In this document: one piece after another, positions 1 to 7,708 of the stretch
Layout: each line of letters begins with the position of its first letter
How positions within the stretch are numbered: position 1 is the first letter of the stretch
DNA from: Micromonospora lupini str. Lupac 08
GTDB lineage: Bacteria > Actinomycetota > Actinomycetes > Mycobacteriales > Micromonosporaceae
Length of the DNA stretch: 64,000 nt
Reading direction: 5' to 3'
NCBI RefSeq assembly: GCF_000297395.2
Contig: NZ_HF570108.1
Span: 4,367,910 to 4,431,909, forward strand
Translations under genes and position numbers: made by a program
Notes under the pieces: model-generated
Told to the model about the DNA's origin: nothing
Databases searched by the model: none
What the model saw: only the letters and a program-made list of their open reading frames with translations

Positions 1-963
1 CGGCTGCGCGAACGTGACGCCCCCGGGCTCGACGCGGACGAGGCCGGCGGCTTCGGCCGGGGCGAGCGCCTCGACGGCCAGGCCGGCGGCATCGGCAGCG
101 CGAACGAAGGTCGCCGGGTCGTCGGACTCGTCGAGGGCGGCGAGCAGCAGCATCCGGCGGGTGTCCGGCGGCAGCCGGTCGAGGCGGGCCCGGTAGGCGC
201 GGGCGAGCGCGCCGTCGGCCGGCGGCGCGGCCGGCAACGGCTCCTCCCCGCGCCACTGCCCCGGACTCAGCACCTCGGTGAGGTCCACGAGGGCCTGCGG
301 GTTGCCGCCACCGACCGCGGCGAGCGTGGCCGCGACCGGCGCGGCGGGTCGCTCGGGCAGCCGGTCGGTGAGGACGGCGATGCTGTCCCGCTCGCCCAGC
401 GGCGCAAGCCGGTGGGCGGGGATGCCGTCCACGGTGGCGGTGGCGTCCGCGGTGAGCAGGACGGCGGCCGGGAGGTGCCGCAGCCGGCGGGCGACGATCG
501 CCAGCACCTGCGCGGTCTGCGGATCGCCCCGGTCGACGTCGTCCATGGTGGCGAGCAGCGGGCGTTCCCGGGCGGCCGCGGCGAGCAGATCGAGGACGGC
601 CACCGACAGGGCCAGCCGGCGCTCGGGCGGGCAGCTCTCGCCGTCCAACGTCCTGCGCAGCAGGTGCCGTCGGGGCTCGGGCAGGTCGGCGACCCGGTCG
701 AGCACCGGATCGAGCAGGCGTTGCAGGCCGGCGTACGGCAGCGTCGCCTCCTCGGGCAGCCCGGCCCCGGCGAGGACCGTGCAGTCCTTGGCGTAGCGGT
801 GGGCGTAGGTGAGCAGCGCCGACCGGCCCGACCCCGGCTCGCCGTGCAGCAGCAGAGCCCCGCCGCCGCCGTCGCGCACGCCGTCGAGCAGAGCCCGGAC
901 GGCCCGGCACTGGTCGTCCCGGCCGCGCAACACGGTTATTTGCACTGAGTATGCAGTAACCAT
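1..963 (-). CDS. LuxR-family (LAL-type) ATP-binding transcriptional regulator, N-terminal part
   Basis: The reverse strand is open from an ATG at 963 to the window edge, so the C-terminal part, including any LuxR helix-turn-helix, is missing. The first 321 codons read as an AAA/NACHT-like ATPase. A VLRGRDDQ start typical of LAL regulators is followed by a Walker A loop GEPGSGRSAL near residues 41-50 and a Walker-B-like LLATMDDVD near 138-146. The family (MalT-like large ATP-binding regulators) acts as a cytoplasmic ligand- and ATP-dependent activator. In-frame GTG codons at 945 and 933 are alternative starts, and no strong ribosome site decides between them. A palindrome at 941-955 overlaps the start region. 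It is the leftmost gene of a cluster with TetR, SDR and liv genes. The HTH domain is inferred, not seen. Confidence 0.8.
   Translation of the reverse strand, partial: MVTAYSVQITVLRGRDDQCRAVRALLDGVRDGGGGALLLHGEPGSGRSALLTYAHRYAKDCTVLAGAGLPEEATLPYAGLQRLLDPVLDRVADLPEPRRHLLRRTLDGESCPPERRLALSVAVLDLLAAAARERPLLATMDDVDRGDPQTAQVLAIVARRLRHLPAAVLLTADATATVDGIPAHRLAPLGERDSIAVLTDRLPERPAAPVAATLAAVGGGNPQALVDLTEVLSPGQWRGEEPLPAAPPADGALARAYRARLDRLPPDTRRMLLLAALDESDDPATFVRAADAAGLAVEALAPAEAAGLVRVEPGGVTFAQP
941..955. promoter_or_regulatory. Candidate TetR operator at the LuxR-type gene start
   Basis: TGCACTGAGTATGCA has TGCA arms and matches the pattern TRCAYTCRCRRTGYA shared by palindromes at 2482-2496 and 7609-7623 at 12 of 15 positions. 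The flank GTTATTT just left of it is identical to the flank of the 7609 site. It overlaps the first codons of the regulator, as expected for repression. The binding protein is inferred to be the TetR encoded at 1017-1628. Confidence 0.45.
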
Positions 964-1016
964 GTGCCCCAGTGTTACCCATCAGTCACCGGATGAAAAG
1001 AGGGGACGAGCCGGGA

Positions 1017-1628
1017 TCAGTCGGTCGCGACCTCGGCCAGCAACGCGCCCACCGTCCGGGACATCACCGCGCGGGCCTGGTCCACGCCCAGCCCGAGGCC
1101 GTAGCGCAGCATCGACCAGGCCGGCCACATGCTCGCCGCCACCAACGCGTTGAGCAGCTGCTCACGCCCCCGCCCGGCGTGTGCCAGCTCGGCGGCGAAG
1201 AGGTGCTCGACCTCGTCGCGTACCCGGTCGATGTGCTTGAGGCGGTTGCGGTGCAGTTGGTCGGAGACCGGCTCGCGCATCTGCGCGGCCCGCGCCGACG
1301 GCGCGATGAGCTGGAGCAGCCGGGCCCGCTGCCGGCAGTACGCGTCGACCCGCTTGGCCAGCGGCAACGCCTGCGAGATCGGCCGGTACGCGGCGTCCTG
1401 CTGACGCAGCACCTCGGCGCCGCTCGCCTCGAACAGCGTCTCCATGTCCTTGAAGTTGGTCCAGAGCGTGCGCAGGGAGATGCCGGCCCGTTCGGCGATG
1501 CGTTCCCCGGTCGGCCGCAGGTCGCCCTCGGCGATGAGCGCCAGGTGCGCCTCGACGATGGCTGCCCGGGTGCGCTCGGCCCGGGCCGTCCGCCCGTCGA
1601 CCCGCCCCGGAGCCTCGACCCTGTTCAT
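1017..1628 (-). CDS. TetR/AcrR-family transcriptional regulator
   Basis: This 203-residue protein has an N-terminal TetR helix-turn-helix: RTRAAIVEAHLALI, then ERIAERAGISLRTLWTNFKDMETLF. It is followed by an all-helical ligand-binding domain with no recognisable ligand signature. The frame is open upstream to 1754, but that would overlap the end of the SDR gene. The ATG at 1628 is preceded by AAGGGG at good spacing, so the shorter start is preferred. It lies 94 bases downstream of the SDR gene on the same strand and is probably co-transcribed. Family knowledge says TetR dimers bind short palindromes and release them on ligand binding. Three related palindromes near the start regions at 963, 2490 and 7577 are its likely targets. 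The ligand is unknown. Confidence 0.85.
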   Translation of the reverse strand: MNRVEAPGRVDGRTARAERTRAAIVEAHLALIAEGDLRPTGERIAERAGISLRTLWTNFKDMETLFEASGAEVLRQQDAAYRPISQALPLAKRVDAYCRQRARLLQLIAPSARAAQMREPVSDQLHRNRLKHIDRVRDEVEHLFAAELAHAGRGREQLLNALVAASMWPAWSMLRYGLGLGVDQARAVMSRTVGALLAEVATD

Positions 1629-1722
1629 CCGCCCCCGCCCCTTCACCGCCACGACGTCGCCCGGCTCCCCGCCGAGTCTAGACAGGCGATGATCTGGCAG
1701 CTCCGAGCGTGCACGGGCGGTC

Positions 1723-2490
1723 TCATCCGGACCTACCGGCAAGCGTGACGCCACCGTCGCAGACGATGGTCTGCCCGGTGATCCAGGCGGCGTCGGGACC
1801 GGCCAGGAAGGCGACCGCGCCCGCGACGTCCTGCGGGACGCCGAGCCGGCCGAGGGGGTACCGCGCGGCGACCTCGTCCTCGCGGCCCTCGTAGAGCGCC
1901 GCGGCGAAGCGGGTCTTGACCACGCCGGGGGCGACGGCGTTGACCCGGATCGCCGGTCCCAGCTCCACGGCGAGACTGGCGGTGAGGTGGTTGAGCGCCG
2001 CCTTGGTCACGCCGTAGAAGGCGATGCCCGGCGACGGCGCGAGGCCGGCGATCGACGAGACGTTCACCACGCAGCCGCCCCGCTCGGTCATGCCGGCGGC
2101 GCAGACCTCCTGCACCCAGCCCAGCGCCGCCACGAGGTTGACATCGAGGATCTTGCGGGCCGCTGCCAGGTCCAGTTCGGCCAGCGGGCCGTGCACGGGG
2201 TTGATGCCGGTGTTGTTGACCAGCAGGTCCACCGGCCCGAACGCCGCGCCGACCTCCCGTACCGCAGCGGCCCGGTGCGCGGGGTCGTCGGCCCGACCGG
2301 GCACGGCCACGGCGTACGCCGGGCCACCGAGGGCGGCGACGGCCTCGGTGAGCGCCTCGGGACGACGGGCGGTCAGGCCCACCCGGGCGCCCTCGGCGAC
2401 GAGGCGTCGGGCGATGGCCAGGCCGATCCCCCGACTGGCCCCGGTGACGATGGCGACTCGACCCGCGAGCCGACCTGAAATTGCATTCAC
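1723..2490 (-). CDS. SDR-family NAD(P)-dependent oxidoreductase
   Basis: A 255-residue classical short-chain dehydrogenase/reductase. The sequence shows the cofactor motif TGASRGIG (about residues 17-24), the NNTG structural motif, the catalytic Ser of NVSSIAG, the YGVTK Tyr/Lys pair and the IRVNAVAPG turn. Length is normal for the family. It probably reduces a keto group or oxidises a hydroxyl on a small or acyl-type substrate; the substrate cannot be read from the sequence. The GTG start at 2490 has no Shine-Dalgarno but sits 7 bases after a -10 box, so the mRNA is probably leaderless. A palindrome overlaps the start codon. It is followed by the TetR gene, and the Liv transporter operon lies upstream, suggesting uptake and modification of the same ligand. 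Confidence 0.88.
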   Translation of the reverse strand: MNAISGRLAGRVAIVTGASRGIGLAIARRLVAEGARVGLTARRPEALTEAVAALGGPAYAVAVPGRADDPAHRAAAVREVGAAFGPVDLLVNNTGINPVHGPLAELDLAAARKILDVNLVAALGWVQEVCAAGMTERGGCVVNVSSIAGLAPSPGIAFYGVTKAALNHLTASLAVELGPAIRVNAVAPGVVKTRFAAALYEGREDEVAARYPLGRLGVPQDVAGAVAFLAGPDAAWITGQTIVCDGGVTLAGRSG

Positions 2491-2496
2491 GATGCA
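2482..2496. promoter_or_regulatory. Candidate TetR operator overlapping the SDR start codon
   Basis: TGCATTCACGATGCA has perfect 5-bp arms (TGCAT/ATGCA) around a 5-base centre. Against the palindrome in the liv promoter (7609-7623), 9 of 15 bases are identical and the other 6 are all transitions, giving TRCAYTCRCRRTGYA. It covers the GTG start and the presumed transcription start of the SDR-tetR transcript, a position where a bound repressor would block initiation. Confidence 0.6.
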
Positions 2497-2497
2497 G

Positions 2498-2527
2498 ATA
2501 GTAGGAGGGTCGATCGGTGTCGGTCAA
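2498..2527 (-). promoter_or_regulatory. Leaderless promoter of the SDR-tetR operon
   Basis: Read on the reverse strand: TTGACC (2527-2522), an 18-base spacer, TACTAT (2503-2498), then 7 bases to the GTG start of the SDR gene. This spacing puts transcription initiation at or next to the start codon, a common actinobacterial arrangement, and explains the absence of a ribosome-binding site. Confidence 0.6.
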
Positions 2528-2565
2528 CGTCCCGCGTCGGCCGCGCCGCGTCGCACGCCCGGGCA

Positions 2566-2608
2566 CGGTCGTACGACCCGGAGGCGGTGACCCCGGGTCG
2601 TACGACCG
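2566..2608 (-). terminator. Hairpin terminator after the liv operon
   Basis: A perfect 16-bp inverted repeat (2566-2581 with 2593-2608, core GTCGTACGAC) with an 11-base loop lies just beyond the stop codon of the substrate-binding protein at 2622. There is no U-tract, which is usual for high-GC actinobacterial terminators. It separates the liv operon from the SDR promoter. Confidence 0.65.
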
Positions 2609-2621
2609 GATGGCGGGCTCG

Positions 2622-3908
2622 TCAGGAGACGGTCGGCACCCCGTTCGCCGGCGGCGCGACCGGGGCGGCCGTGTACTCGGTGACCGGCCCGTCCCCCTCG
2701 TCGGTCTCGTACGTCGGCCCGAAGTAGCTCTGCACTCCCCCGCTCACCCGGCTCAACCGCTGCCCGCCGTAGCCGGAGTGGTCGTCGGCGGAGAAGCGCA
2801 GCGGCGCGAGCCCGGGGCCCTGGAAGCCGCCCTTCTGGACCGCGTCGAGCACCTTCTCGCGGGTGACGTCCTTGCCGGCGGCGAGGAGCACCTGCACGAA
2901 GAGGTAACCGACCGACATGCCGTAGACGGTGTTGCCGTCGAACGGCGCGTCACCGTTGTGCGTCTTGTTGATCTTCGTGAAGAGCTGGATCCACGGGTTC
3001 GCGGTGTCGTTCTGCATCGGCAGGTAGTTGGTGCCGACCATGCCCTCCAGCAGCGGGGCGGCGGCGCCGAGCTGCTTGGCAAGGGTCGGGTGGTCGGCGC
3101 CGACGTTGGAGACCAGCCACTGCGGCTTGAAGCTCAACCGCGCGGCGGTGCCGACGGAGAGCGCGGTGAAGCCGGGCACTGTCGCCAGCATGACGACCTG
3201 GCAGCCGGCCGCCTTGAACGCGCCGATCTGCGGCGCCACGTTGGTGTTGCTGGTGACGTACGTCTGCTTGACGGCCACGGCCCCGGCGCCGAGCACCTTC
3301 TCCACGCCGGCCAGGCTGTCGCGGCCGAAGTCGTCGTCCTGGCCGAGGAAGCAGACCTTCTTGCCGGCCAGGTTCGCCTTCGCGTAATTGGCGAGGATCT
3401 TGCCCTCGACCGTGTAGTCCGGGTTGAAGCCGAACGTGCCGGGATACTTGTCGGGCTGGTCCCAGCTGCGGCTGCCGGACGCGACGAAGAGATCGGGCAC
3501 CCGGTTGGTCTTGAGGAAGTCGAGCACCCCGGTGTGCGTCGGCGTGCCCAGGCCGTTGAGCACGGCGAAGACCTTGTCCTGCAACACGAGCTGGCGTACG
3601 ACCTGCTGGGTGTTCGCCGGGTTGTAGCCGTCGTCCATGACCTTGTAGGTGATCTTCCGGCCGTGCACGCCGCCGTTGGCGTTGACGTAGTCGAAGTACG
3701 CCTTCGTCGCCGGGGCGATCTTGGAGTAGCCGGCCGAGGCCGGGCCGGTGAGCGGCATGTGGGTGCCGACGACGATCTCGGTGTCGGTGACCCCCGGCAC
3801 CGACCCCCCGCCGGAGGTGGGGCCGTCGTCGCCGCTACAGCCGGCGGCGGTGACGAGCAGGGCGATGGTGCTGGCGATCGCGAGACCGCGTCGCGCCGTA
3901 CGGTGCAT
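2622..3908 (-). CDS. Branched-chain-amino-acid-type ABC transporter substrate-binding lipoprotein
   Basis: This 428-residue protein starts at an ATG (3908) with GAAAGG upstream. It has a lipoprotein signal: a basic start MHRTARRG, a hydrophobic stretch, and a lipobox ending in TAAGC with Cys about residue 24. The mature part is a type-1 periplasmic-binding fold of the LivJ/LivK (Peripla_BP_6) class, starting VTDTEIVVGTHMPLTGPAS and continuing with a YVNANGGVHGRKI segment typical of the family. It would be membrane-anchored and present the ligand to the permeases encoded upstream. It is the last gene of the operon (LivG, LivF, LivH, LivM, this protein), 83 bases after LivM. Ligands of such systems range from amino acids to amides and aromatic acids. 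The real ligand is unknown. Confidence 0.9.
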   Translation of the reverse strand: MHRTARRGLAIASTIALLVTAAGCSGDDGPTSGGGSVPGVTDTEIVVGTHMPLTGPASAGYSKIAPATKAYFDYVNANGGVHGRKITYKVMDDGYNPANTQQVVRQLVLQDKVFAVLNGLGTPTHTGVLDFLKTNRVPDLFVASGSRSWDQPDKYPGTFGFNPDYTVEGKILANYAKANLAGKKVCFLGQDDDFGRDSLAGVEKVLGAGAVAVKQTYVTSNTNVAPQIGAFKAAGCQVVMLATVPGFTALSVGTAARLSFKPQWLVSNVGADHPTLAKQLGAAAPLLEGMVGTNYLPMQNDTANPWIQLFTKINKTHNGDAPFDGNTVYGMSVGYLFVQVLLAAGKDVTREKVLDAVQKGGFQGPGLAPLRFSADDHSGYGGQRLSRVSGGVQSYFGPTYETDEGDGPVTEYTAAPVAPPANGVPTVS

Positions 3909-3991
3909 GGGAAACACCGACCTTTCTCGGTCCGGTTCGGTGGGGATGGTGTGGTGGTGGAGCGCCCGGCCGAGGCCGGGCCGGGGACAGC

Positions 3992-5107
3992 TCAGGAACG
4001 CCGCGCCGGCCAGCGGGCCAGCAGGGCCCGGCCGAGACGGGACAACAGACCCTGCACACCGCCCGGCGCGGCGATCATCACGACGATCAGCGTGACGCCG
4101 AAGATCGCCAGCGGGAGGTTGCCCTCCAGCCGCTGCGCCACCGCCGGCGAGAGGGTGAGCAGCTCGGTCACGGAATGGGTGAGATCGGGCAGCGCGACAA
4201 GCAGCACGGCCCCCCACAACGCGCCGGCGAGGCGACCGAGGCCGCCGATCACCACCGCCATCAGCAGGAAGAGCGACAGCGTCAACGAGAACGCCCCGGG
4301 CGAGACGCTCTGCGCGAGCATCGCGAGCAGGCCGCCGCCGAGCCCTGCCGTGGCGGCGCTGACCACGAAGGCGAGGACCTGGGTGCGCGCCACGTGGATG
4401 CCCGCGAGACGGGCCGCCACCTCGTCGTCGCGCACCGCCCGGAACGTCCGCCCGTACCGGCTGCGGATCAGGTTCGCCACCAGCAGCAGGGCCAGCAGGG
4501 TGGCAGCGCCCGAGAGCCAGAGCTGCCACCGCTCGTACGGGAAGTACGCGCCGAGCGCCAGCGGCGGCGGCTCCACCGGCACCGACAACCCCTGCTCGCC
4601 GTTGAAGACGCCGTCGAAGGTGACTGCCAACGCCGGCACGACGACGGCCACGGCCAGGGTCACCCCGGCGAGGTAGGGCCCGCGCAGCCGGGCCGCCGCC
4701 ACACCTACCACCGCGCCCACCGCGACAGTGCCCAGCACCGCCGCGACAAGCGACAGCGCCAACAGCCAGCCGCCGGTCAACCCCCGGTCGAGAAACGCGT
4801 TCTGGCACAGGGCCACGGTGTACGCGCCGGTCGCCATCAACGCCCCGTGCCCCAGCGACAGCTGACCGTTGAGCCCGGTGAGGACCGTCAACCCGGCGGT
4901 GGCGCAGAGATACGCCGCCACCGTGGCGAGCTGGAAGTTGCGGAACGGCTCGACGGCGTAGCTGACCGCCACCAGCACCAGGCCCACCGCGAGCAGCACG
5001 GCGAGGTGCCGCAGCAGGGTGGAACCGCGACGCCCGCGGTCGACCGGACGTTCGCCGGCCCCGCCCTCCCGCTGCCTCGGCGGCAGGGCCGCCCGGGTGG
5101 CGCTCAC
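3992..5107 (-). CDS. Branched-chain-amino-acid-type ABC transporter permease (LivM-like)
   Basis: A 371-residue polytopic membrane protein of the LivM class. A charged N-terminal tail of about 30 residues is followed by several hydrophobic segments, including FQLATVAAYLCATAGLTVLTG and the conserved NGQLSLGHGALMATGAYT stretch near residues 79-96. The EAA-like cytoplasmic loop DDEVAARLAGIHVARTQVLAF is seen near residues 229-249. Its ATG overlaps the stop of the LivH-like gene by four bases (5104-5107), which implies translational coupling. With LivH it forms the channel through which the ligand is moved using ATP hydrolysis by the two ATPases upstream. Confidence 0.9.
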   Translation of the reverse strand: MSATRAALPPRQREGGAGERPVDRGRRGSTLLRHLAVLLAVGLVLVAVSYAVEPFRNFQLATVAAYLCATAGLTVLTGLNGQLSLGHGALMATGAYTVALCQNAFLDRGLTGGWLLALSLVAAVLGTVAVGAVVGVAAARLRGPYLAGVTLAVAVVVPALAVTFDGVFNGEQGLSVPVEPPPLALGAYFPYERWQLWLSGAATLLALLLVANLIRSRYGRTFRAVRDDEVAARLAGIHVARTQVLAFVVSAATAGLGGGLLAMLAQSVSPGAFSLTLSLFLLMAVVIGGLGRLAGALWGAVLLVALPDLTHSVTELLTLSPAVAQRLEGNLPLAIFGVTLIVVMIAAPGGVQGLLSRLGRALLARWPARRS

Positions 5108-5982
5108 ACCCGCCTCGCCGCGACCGGGGCGAACAACCCGCCGGGCCGGACCAGCAGCACCGCCAGCAGCAGCACGAGCACCGCCAGCGGGGTGAGGTCG
5201 CTGCCGGCGTACCCGCTGACGTAGGAGAGCAGCAGGCCCACCACCAGACCACCGACCACCGCCCCCGGTGGACTGTCCAGCCCGCCGACCACCGCCGCCG
5301 TGAACGCCGAGACGAACACCAGGTCCATCGCGTGCGGGTGCAGACCCAACTCGGTCGGGATGACAAGCATCGCGGCGAGCGCGCCCACGCCGGAGGCGAG
5401 CGCCCAGCCGAGCGTCAACATCCCGCCGACGTTGACCCCGAGCAGGCGGGAGACCTCCGGCGCGAAGGCCGCGGCCCGCATCCGCAACCCCACTCCGGTG
5501 CGCGCGAACATCCAGGCCAACGCGCTGACCACCACCCCGATCGCGGCGAAGACGAACAGGTCGTACGGCGACAGCACGGCGACCCCGCCGACGGTGAGGG
5601 CGGACCGGCTGAACGGGACGTCGGCGGGGCGGAACTCGTTGCCGTACACCATCCCCAGCACGGCCTGGAACACCAGCACCAGCCCGAGCGCGACGATGAC
5701 CGGGTTGAGCGGCGACGCGTGGTCGACGTGCCGCATCACGACCCGGTCCACAAGCGCGCCGAGCAGCAGGCCGGCGACGATCGCGACCACGAAGCCGAGC
5801 CAGTACGAGCCGGTCGCGGCGGACACGGAGTACGCGACGTACGCGGCGGCGACGGCCATGGCCCCCTGGGCGAAGTTGACGACCCGCGCCGCCCGCCAGA
5901 TGAGCACCAGCGCGAGCGCGAACGCGGCGTACACCGCGCCCCGCGACAGACCGTCGACGGTGAGGAAGACGAAGCGGTCCAA
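5104..5982 (-). CDS. Branched-chain-amino-acid-type ABC transporter permease (LivH-like)
   Basis: A 292-residue inner-membrane permease of the LivH family. The sequence shows the typical start FLTVDGLSRGAVYAAFALAL, the NFAQGAM motif near residues 37-43, several transmembrane segments and the C-terminal GGLDSPPGAVVGGLVVGLL signature. Length matches LivH proteins. It pairs with the LivM-like permease, whose start overlaps its stop, and follows LivF by 28 bases. AGGGAGG lies just upstream of the start as a ribosome site. Substrate identity is not visible in the sequence. Confidence 0.9.
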   Translation of the reverse strand: MDRFVFLTVDGLSRGAVYAAFALALVLIWRAARVVNFAQGAMAVAAAYVAYSVSAATGSYWLGFVVAIVAGLLLGALVDRVVMRHVDHASPLNPVIVALGLVLVFQAVLGMVYGNEFRPADVPFSRSALTVGGVAVLSPYDLFVFAAIGVVVSALAWMFARTGVGLRMRAAAFAPEVSRLLGVNVGGMLTLGWALASGVGALAAMLVIPTELGLHPHAMDLVFVSAFTAAVVGGLDSPPGAVVGGLVVGLLLSYVSGYAGSDLTPLAVLVLLLAVLLVRPGGLFAPVAARRV

Positions 5983-6010
5983 CAGTCCTCCCTCCAGGGG
6001 ACGAGGTGGG

Positions 6011-6733
6011 TCAGAAACCGAGGTACGCGTGGCGCAGGTCGTCGTCGTCGCGCAGCGTGGCCGCCGGGGCGGCGACCACCACCCGGCCCAGGGACATCAC
6101 GACACCCTGGTCGGCCACGGCGAGCGCGCTGCGCACGTTCTGCTCGACCAGCAGCACGGTCAGGCCGGTACGGTCGCGTAGCTGGCGCAGCAGGGCCATG
6201 GTCCGGGCGACCACCCGGGGCGCCAGGCCCAGCGACGGCTCGTCGAGCAGCAGCAGGCGTGGCCGGCCGACAAGCGCCCGGCCGAGCGCGAGCATCTGCC
6301 GCTCACCGCCGGAGAGCTGGTGCCCGAGGTGCCGGCGACGCCTGGCGAGCGGCTCGAAGAGTTCGTAGACCTCGTCGAGGGCACGGCCGGCGTCCGCCCG
6401 GTCACGCCGCCACAACCCGCCGAGCCGCAGGTTCTCGTCGACGGTCAACTCGCTGATCACGCCCCGCCCCTCCGGCACGTGCGCCATGCCGCGCCGGACG
6501 AGCTGCTCCACGGGCGTACCCCGCAGGTCCTCCCCCGCGAGGAGGACCTGGCCGGCGGCCGGCCGGATCATGCCGGAGAGCGCGCGCAGCAGCGTCGTCT
6601 TTCCCGCGCCGTTGGCGCCGACGACGGCGGCGATCGTGCCGGCCGGAACGGTGAGGTCGACGGCCCGCAACACCGGCGTGGCCCCGTAACCGGCCACCAA
6701 CCCCCGCACCACGAGCAGATCGGGCGCGCTCAT
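6011..6733 (-). CDS. ABC transporter ATP-binding protein (LivF-like)
   Basis: A 240-residue ABC ATPase. It has Walker A GANGAGKTTLL near residues 38-48, the signature LSGGERQML near 141, Walker B LLLLDEPSLGLAP near 160, and the switch His in VLLVEQN. The LivF type is suggested by the short length and by MAHVPEGRGVISELTVDENL, which is typical of that subfamily. AAAGGTGG lies ahead of the ATG. It hydrolyses ATP at the cytoplasmic face together with the LivG-like subunit encoded 58 bases upstream. Confidence 0.92.
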   Translation of the reverse strand: MSAPDLLVVRGLVAGYGATPVLRAVDLTVPAGTIAAVVGANGAGKTTLLRALSGMIRPAAGQVLLAGEDLRGTPVEQLVRRGMAHVPEGRGVISELTVDENLRLGGLWRRDRADAGRALDEVYELFEPLARRRRHLGHQLSGGERQMLALGRALVGRPRLLLLDEPSLGLAPRVVARTMALLRQLRDRTGLTVLLVEQNVRSALAVADQGVVMSLGRVVVAAPAATLRDDDDLRHAYLGF

Positions 6734-6791
6734 GCTGAGCCACCTTTCGTTCGCGACTGCGGGGCTCGCAAACCCGGCTCACTCCTCGCGC

Positions 6792-7577
6792 TCACGGGGC
6801 GCTCTCCTCGACGAGGGCCCCCAGGTAGGCGTCGGTGACCGCCGCGTCGTCGCGGATCTCGTCCGGCGTGCCGGCCGCGATCACCCGGCCGAAGTCGAGC
6901 ACCACCAGTTCGTCGCAGACGGCCATCACCAGGTCCATGTGGTGCTCGACGAGCAGCACCGCGCACGGGTCGGCGTCGCGCCGAGGAAGCTGCCGGACCA
7001 GCTCCGCCAACTCGGCGATGTCGTCGGCCCCGAGGCCGCCGGCGGGCTCGTCGAGCAGCAGCAGCCGGGGCCGCGCGGCGAGCGCGCGGGCCAGGGCGAC
7101 CCGCTGGCGTACGGCGAAGGGAAGCGTGCCCGGCGCGGCGTCGGCGTGCCCGGCGATCCCCAGGTCGTCGAGGACGTCGAGGGCGTGCTGGCGCAGCCGA
7201 CGCTCGTCGCGGTCGCTGCGCGGCAGCCCGAAGAGCGCCGACGCGAAGCCCGCGCGGGCCGTGTGCGACGCGCCTGTCATCACGTTCTCCAGGACGCTGA
7301 GGCCGGCGAAGAGCCCGGTCCCCTGCAGGGTCCGGGCGATGCCGAGCCGGGACAGCCGGTGCGGCCGTGGTCGCAGCGGCCGACCGTCCAGGGTGAGCGA
7401 ACCCGTCTGCGGCGACACGAAGCCGCAGATCACGTTGAACAACGTGGTCTTGCCGGCGCCGTTGGGCCCGATCACGCCCACCACCCGGTCGGGTGGCACC
7501 CGCAGCGAGACGTCGTCGAGGGCGGTGAGGCCGCCGAATCGGACGCCGATGCCGTGCAGTTCGAGCCCGCGTTCCAT
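6792..7577 (-). CDS. ABC transporter ATP-binding protein (LivG-like), first gene of the liv operon
   Basis: A 261-residue ABC ATPase with Walker A GPNGAGKTTLFN, signature LPFAVRQRVALARAL and Walker B LLLLDEPAGGL. The signature is altered: the canonical LSGGQ is replaced by LPFAVRQ, as often happens in LivG relatives. The helical insert and C-terminal segment TPDEIRDDAAVTDAYLG are LivG-like. The frame can start at GTG 7580, but ATG 7577 is better spaced from the GAGGG ribosome site. It heads a five-gene operon whose promoter contains a palindromic operator (7609-7623), so the transporter is probably induced by its ligand through the TetR regulator. Confidence 0.9.
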   Translation of the reverse strand: MERGLELHGIGVRFGGLTALDDVSLRVPPDRVVGVIGPNGAGKTTLFNVICGFVSPQTGSLTLDGRPLRPRPHRLSRLGIARTLQGTGLFAGLSVLENVMTGASHTARAGFASALFGLPRSDRDERRLRQHALDVLDDLGIAGHADAAPGTLPFAVRQRVALARALAARPRLLLLDEPAGGLGADDIAELAELVRQLPRRDADPCAVLLVEHHMDLVMAVCDELVVLDFGRVIAAGTPDEIRDDAAVTDAYLGALVEESAP

Positions 7578-7608
7578 CACCCATCCCTCTGCCGTGGCGG
7601 GTGTTATT

Positions 7609-7645
7609 TACACTCGCAGTGTACGTTTCTCGGTTATGGCGTCAA
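7609..7645 (-). promoter_or_regulatory. liv operon promoter with embedded palindromic operator
   Basis: On the reverse strand TTGACG (7645-7640) is followed after 16 bases by TACACT (7623-7618). That -10 box is itself the left arm of TACACTGCGAGTGTA, a perfect 6-bp-arm palindrome with a 3-base centre (7609-7623). A repressor bound here would cover the -10 region. The site shares the degenerate consensus with the SDR site and the GTTATTT flank with the LuxR-gene site. Confidence 0.65.
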
Positions 7646-7668
7646 GACCTTCAATGGGCTGACACGAC

Positions 7669-7698
7669 CGGGGCGGCCGCCAACCGGCGACCGCCCCG
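7669..7698 (-). terminator. Hairpin terminator after the cutinase-like gene
   Basis: CGGGGCGG and CCGCCCCG form an 8-bp GC stem around a 14-base loop, starting about 10 bases past the hydrolase stop codon. It lies between that gene and the liv promoter, both on the reverse strand. Confidence 0.5.
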
Positions 7699-7708
7699 AC
7701 CGGCGTGC

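Noticed and set aside
1017..1754. Extended start for the TetR gene at 1754
   Set aside because: It overlaps the SDR gene end, lacks a ribosome site and adds a non-family N-terminus; ATG 1628 has AAGGGG.
2517..4676. Long forward-strand open frame (719 codons) antisense to the substrate-binding protein and LivM
   Set aside because: Its composition (Arg/Gly/Ala/Val-rich, no domains) is typical of GC-driven shadow frames, while the reverse strand encodes recognisable proteins with ribosome sites.
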